Of a DNA stretch of 64,000 nt, positions 61,113 to 64,000 are shown piece by piece (the first letter of the stretch is position 1; each line of letters begins with the position of its first letter). This stretch comes from Acanthosepion lycidas (Eukaryota; Mollusca; Cephalopoda; Sepiida; Sepiidae). The position numbers were made by a program, and so were the translations under genes. The notes beneath the pieces are model-generated. The model saw only the letters and a list, made by a program, of their open reading frames with translations. It was not told where the DNA came from and did no database searches. The stretch spans positions 15,725,889-15,789,888 of the forward strand of contig OZ010577.1 in NCBI GenBank assembly GCA_963932145.1. The letters run 5' to 3'.

Positions 61113-64000
61113 ATTCTTTCATTTCACTTTATGAACAGGCAAGAGTCTCCTCTAAAACATGCTTACAATTATTTTTCATTCGAACTCATACAGTGAGCGT
61201 ATCATGCAAAGGATACTATTCATATAACAGGGATTTCCTTGAAAAACTGTGTGGACGCAAAATGGGTGATAGCTGTATGTTTCTCTCCTGCCGTGCGTTC
61301 TATTTACCTTTACATTCTTTCATTTCACTTTATGAACAGGCAAGAGCCTCCTCTAAAACCGGCTTACAATTATTTTTCATTCGAACTCATACAGTGAGCG
61401 TAGCATGCAAAGGATACTATTCATATAACAGGGATTTCCTTGAAAAACGGTGTGGACCCAAAATGGGTGATCGCTGTATGTTTCTCTCCTGCCGTGCGTT
61501 CTATTTACCTTTACATTCTTTCATTTAACTTTATGAACAGGCAAGAGGCTCCTCTAAAAGCTGCTTACAATTATTTTTCATTCGAACTCATACAGTGAGC
61601 GTAGCATGAAAAGGTTACGACTCACGTAACAGGGATTTCCTTGAAAAACTCTGTGGACGCAAAATGGGTGATCGCTGTATGTTTCTCTCCTGCCGTGCGT
61701 TCTATTTACCTTTACATTCTTTCATTTAACTTTATGAACAGGCTAGAGGCTCCTCTAAAATCTGCTTACAATTATTTTTCATTCGAACTCATACAGTGAG
61801 CGTAGCATGCAAAGGTTACGACTCACGTAACAGGGATTTCCTTGAAAATAGGTGTGGACGCAAAGTGGGTGATCGCTGTATGTTTCTCTCCTGCCATCGT
61901 TCTATTTACCTTTACATTCTTTCATTTCACTTTATGAACAGGCAAGTGTCTCCTCTAAAACCGGCTTCAATTATTTTTCATTCGAACTCATACAGTGAGC
62001 GTAGCATGCAAAGGTTACGACTCACGTAACAGGGATTTCCTTGAAAAACTGTGTGGACGCAAAATAGGTGATCGCTGTATGTTTCTCTCCTGCCGTGCGT
62101 TCTATTTACCTTTACATTCTTTCATTTCACTTTATGAACAGGCAAGGGTCTCCTCTAAAACCGGCTTACAATTATTTTTCATTCGAACTCATACAGTGAG
62201 CGTAGCATGCAAAGGATACTATTCATATAACAGGGATTTCCTTGAAAAACTGTGTGGACGCAAAGTGGGTGATCGCTGTATGATTCTCTCCTGCCGTGCG
62301 TTCTATTTACCTTTACATTCTTTCATTTAACTTTATGAACAGGCAAGAGCCTCCTCTAAATCCGGCTTGCAATTATTTTTCATTCGAACTCATACAGTGA
62401 GCGTAGCATGCAAAGGTTACGACTCACGAAACAGGGATTTCCTTGAAAAACTGTGTGGACGCAAAGTGGGTGATCGCTGTATGTTTCTCTCCTGCCGTGC
62501 GTTCTATTTACCTTTACATTCTTTCATTTCACTTTATGAACAGGCAAGAGTCTCCTCTAAAACATGCTTACAATTATTTTTCATTCGAACTCATACAGTG
62601 AGGGTAGCATGCAAAGGATACTATTCATATAACAGGGATTTCCTTGAAAAACTGCGTGGACGCAAAATGGGTGATAGCAGTATGTTTCTCTCCTGCCGTG
62701 CGTTCTATTTACCTTTACATTCTTTCATTTCACTTTATGAACAGGCAAGAGCCTCCTCTAAAACCGGCTTACAATTATTTTTCATTCGAACTCATACAGT
62801 GAGCGTAGCATGCAAAGGATACTATTCATATAACAGGGATTTCCTTGAAAAACGGTGTGGACCCAAAATGGGTGATCGCTGTATGTTTCTCTCCTGCCGT
62901 GCGTTCTATTTACCTTTACATTCTTTCATTTAACTTTATGAACAGGCAAAAGGCTCCTCTAAAAGCTGCTTACAATTATTTTTCATTCGAACTCATACAG
63001 TGAGCGTAGCATGCAAAGGTTACGACTCACGTAACAGGGATTTCCTTGAAAAACTGTGTGGACGCAAAATGGGTGATCGCTGTATGTTTCTCTCCTGCCG
63101 TGCGTTCTATTTACCTTTACATTCTTTCATTAAACTTTATGAACAGGCAAGAGCCTCCTCTAAAAGCTGCTTACAATTATTTTTCATTCGAACACATACA
63201 GTGAGCGTAGCATGCAAAGGTTACGACTCACGTAACAGGGATTTCCTTGAAAAACTCTGTGGACGCAAAATGGGTGATCGCTGTATGTTTCTCTCCTGCC
63301 GTGCGTTCTATTTACCTTTACATTCTTTCATTTCACTTTATGAACAGGCAAGAGCCTCCTCTAAATCCTGCTTACAATTATTTTTCATTCGAACTCATAC
63401 AGTGAGCGTAGCATGCAAAGGTTACGCCTCACGTAACAGGGATTTCCTTGAAAAAGTGTGTGGACGCAAAAAGGGTGATCGCTGTATGTTTCTCTCCTGC
63501 CGTGCGTTCTATTTACCTTTACATTTTTCATTTCATTTTATGAACAGGCAAGAGCCTCCTCTAAAACCGGCTAACAATTATTTTTCATTCGAACTCATAC
63601 AGTGAGCGTAGCATGCAAAGGATACTATTCATATAACAGGGATTTCCTTGAAAAACTGTGTGGACGCAAAGTGGGTGATCGCTGTATGTTTCTCTCCTGC
63701 CGTGCGTTGTATTTACCTTTACATTCTTTCATTTCACTTTATGAACAGGCAAGAGCCTCCTCTAAAACAGGCTTACAATTATTTTTCATTCGAACTCATA
63801 CAGTGAGCGTAGCATGCAAAGGTTACGACTCACGTAACAGGGATTTCCTTGAAAAACGGTGTGGACGCAAAATGTGTGATCGCTGTATGTTTCTCTCCTG
63901 CCGTGCGTTCTATTTACATTTACTTTCTTTCATTTCACTTTATGAACAGGCAAGGGCCTCCTCTAAAACCGGCTTACAATTATTTTTCATTCGAACTCAT
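60841..64000 (+). repeat. 3.16 kb block, copy 2 (cut by the window end)
   Basis: Copy of 53,412-56,571. The match is still unbroken at the last base of the window, so the duplicated block is longer than 3.16 kb. Confidence 0.93.

Larger units (their letters stand above)
1..64000 (+). repeat. 201-bp tandem satellite array filling the window
   Basis: Every part of the window matches one 201-bp monomer repeated head to tail in one orientation. Counting from the gtgagcg motif, 315 monomers lie between 310 and 63,602; the distance is 63,292 bp, only 23 bp less than 315 x 201, so length is held very tightly. The consensus is about 42% GC with 46 C and 38 G on the + strand. No unique spacer, transposon or reversed monomer was seen. 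The array is open at both ends: the window begins at monomer position 94 and stops at position 198. A eukaryotic heterochromatic satellite is the natural reading. I do not recognise the family and cannot name the species. Confidence 0.98.
38689..64000 (+). repeat. Right mixed A/B domain
   Basis: B monomers become frequent again from 38,689 and stay so to the window end, apart from an A-only stretch at about 59.39-61.19 kb. GAATGC disappears after about 41.72 kb. Variants such as tacatttactttc (positions ~113-125), ACCATTC in the B box and GCAGGC are shared with the left mixed domain or are private to this one. Confidence 0.85.

Noticed and set aside
1-64000. CRISPR array
   Set aside because: There are no unique spacers; the whole 201-bp unit repeats, far longer than CRISPR repeats.
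1-64000. Telomeric, ribosomal or histone-type tandem array
   Set aside because: No short telomere-like motif, no rRNA-like sequence and no conserved protein frame was found.

Overview
The whole 64 kb window is one uninterrupted tandem satellite array. The monomer is 201 bp: 317 complete monomers run from 109 to 63,802, with a 108-bp partial monomer at the left edge and a 198-bp partial at the right. All monomers have the same orientation. I see no gene, RNA gene, transposon, inversion or unique-sequence spacer. The array continues past both edges. This is typical of centromeric, pericentromeric or other heterochromatin of a eukaryote. The sequence does not identify the species and I do not recognise the satellite family. 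The consensus is about 42% GC and CpG is not depleted (9 per monomer, about the number expected), which fits a genome with little germline CpG methylation or a young array.

Two monomer classes exist. Type A carries a perfect spaced dyad, GTTACG-ACTCA-CGTAAC, at monomer positions 20-36 (position 1 is the g of gtgagcg). Type B carries GATACT-ATTCA-TATAAC in the same place; five substitutions in 17 bp destroy the dyad. Types A and B are mixed in 1-10,355 and 38,689-64,000. From 10,356 to 30,249 every monomer is A or an A derivative, and from 30,250 to 38,688 I find only two B monomers. The middle of the window (about 12.77-41.72 kb) is also marked by a GCATGC to GAATGC change and by other linked variants.

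Above the monomer lies a mosaic of higher-order repeats (HORs) with changing periods. From left to right: a 13-monomer unit at 1-3,529; a 10-monomer unit duplicated in tandem at 4,300-8,300; a run of near-identical single monomers at about 10.76-11.69 kb; a 22/21-monomer tandem pair at 12,030-20,670; 4-monomer units at 20.8-22.2 and 28.4-30.85 kb; a 15-monomer-spaced pair at 23.6-28.8 kb; a 9-monomer pair at 34.4-37.4 kb; a 17-monomer unit duplicated with one added monomer at 36,425-43,457; A/B dimers at about 44.5-47.5 kb; a 3-monomer duplication at 59.85-61.11 kb; and a 3.16 kb block repeated at a distance of 37 monomers (53,412-56,571 and 60,841-64,000).

Because 201 is divisible by 3 and one frame of the consensus has no stop, long open frames run through several monomers (up to about 446 codons). 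They are by-products of the repeat: most recurrent two-state differences change the encoded residue, and one of them toggles a stop codon. Identity counts below were made by eye.
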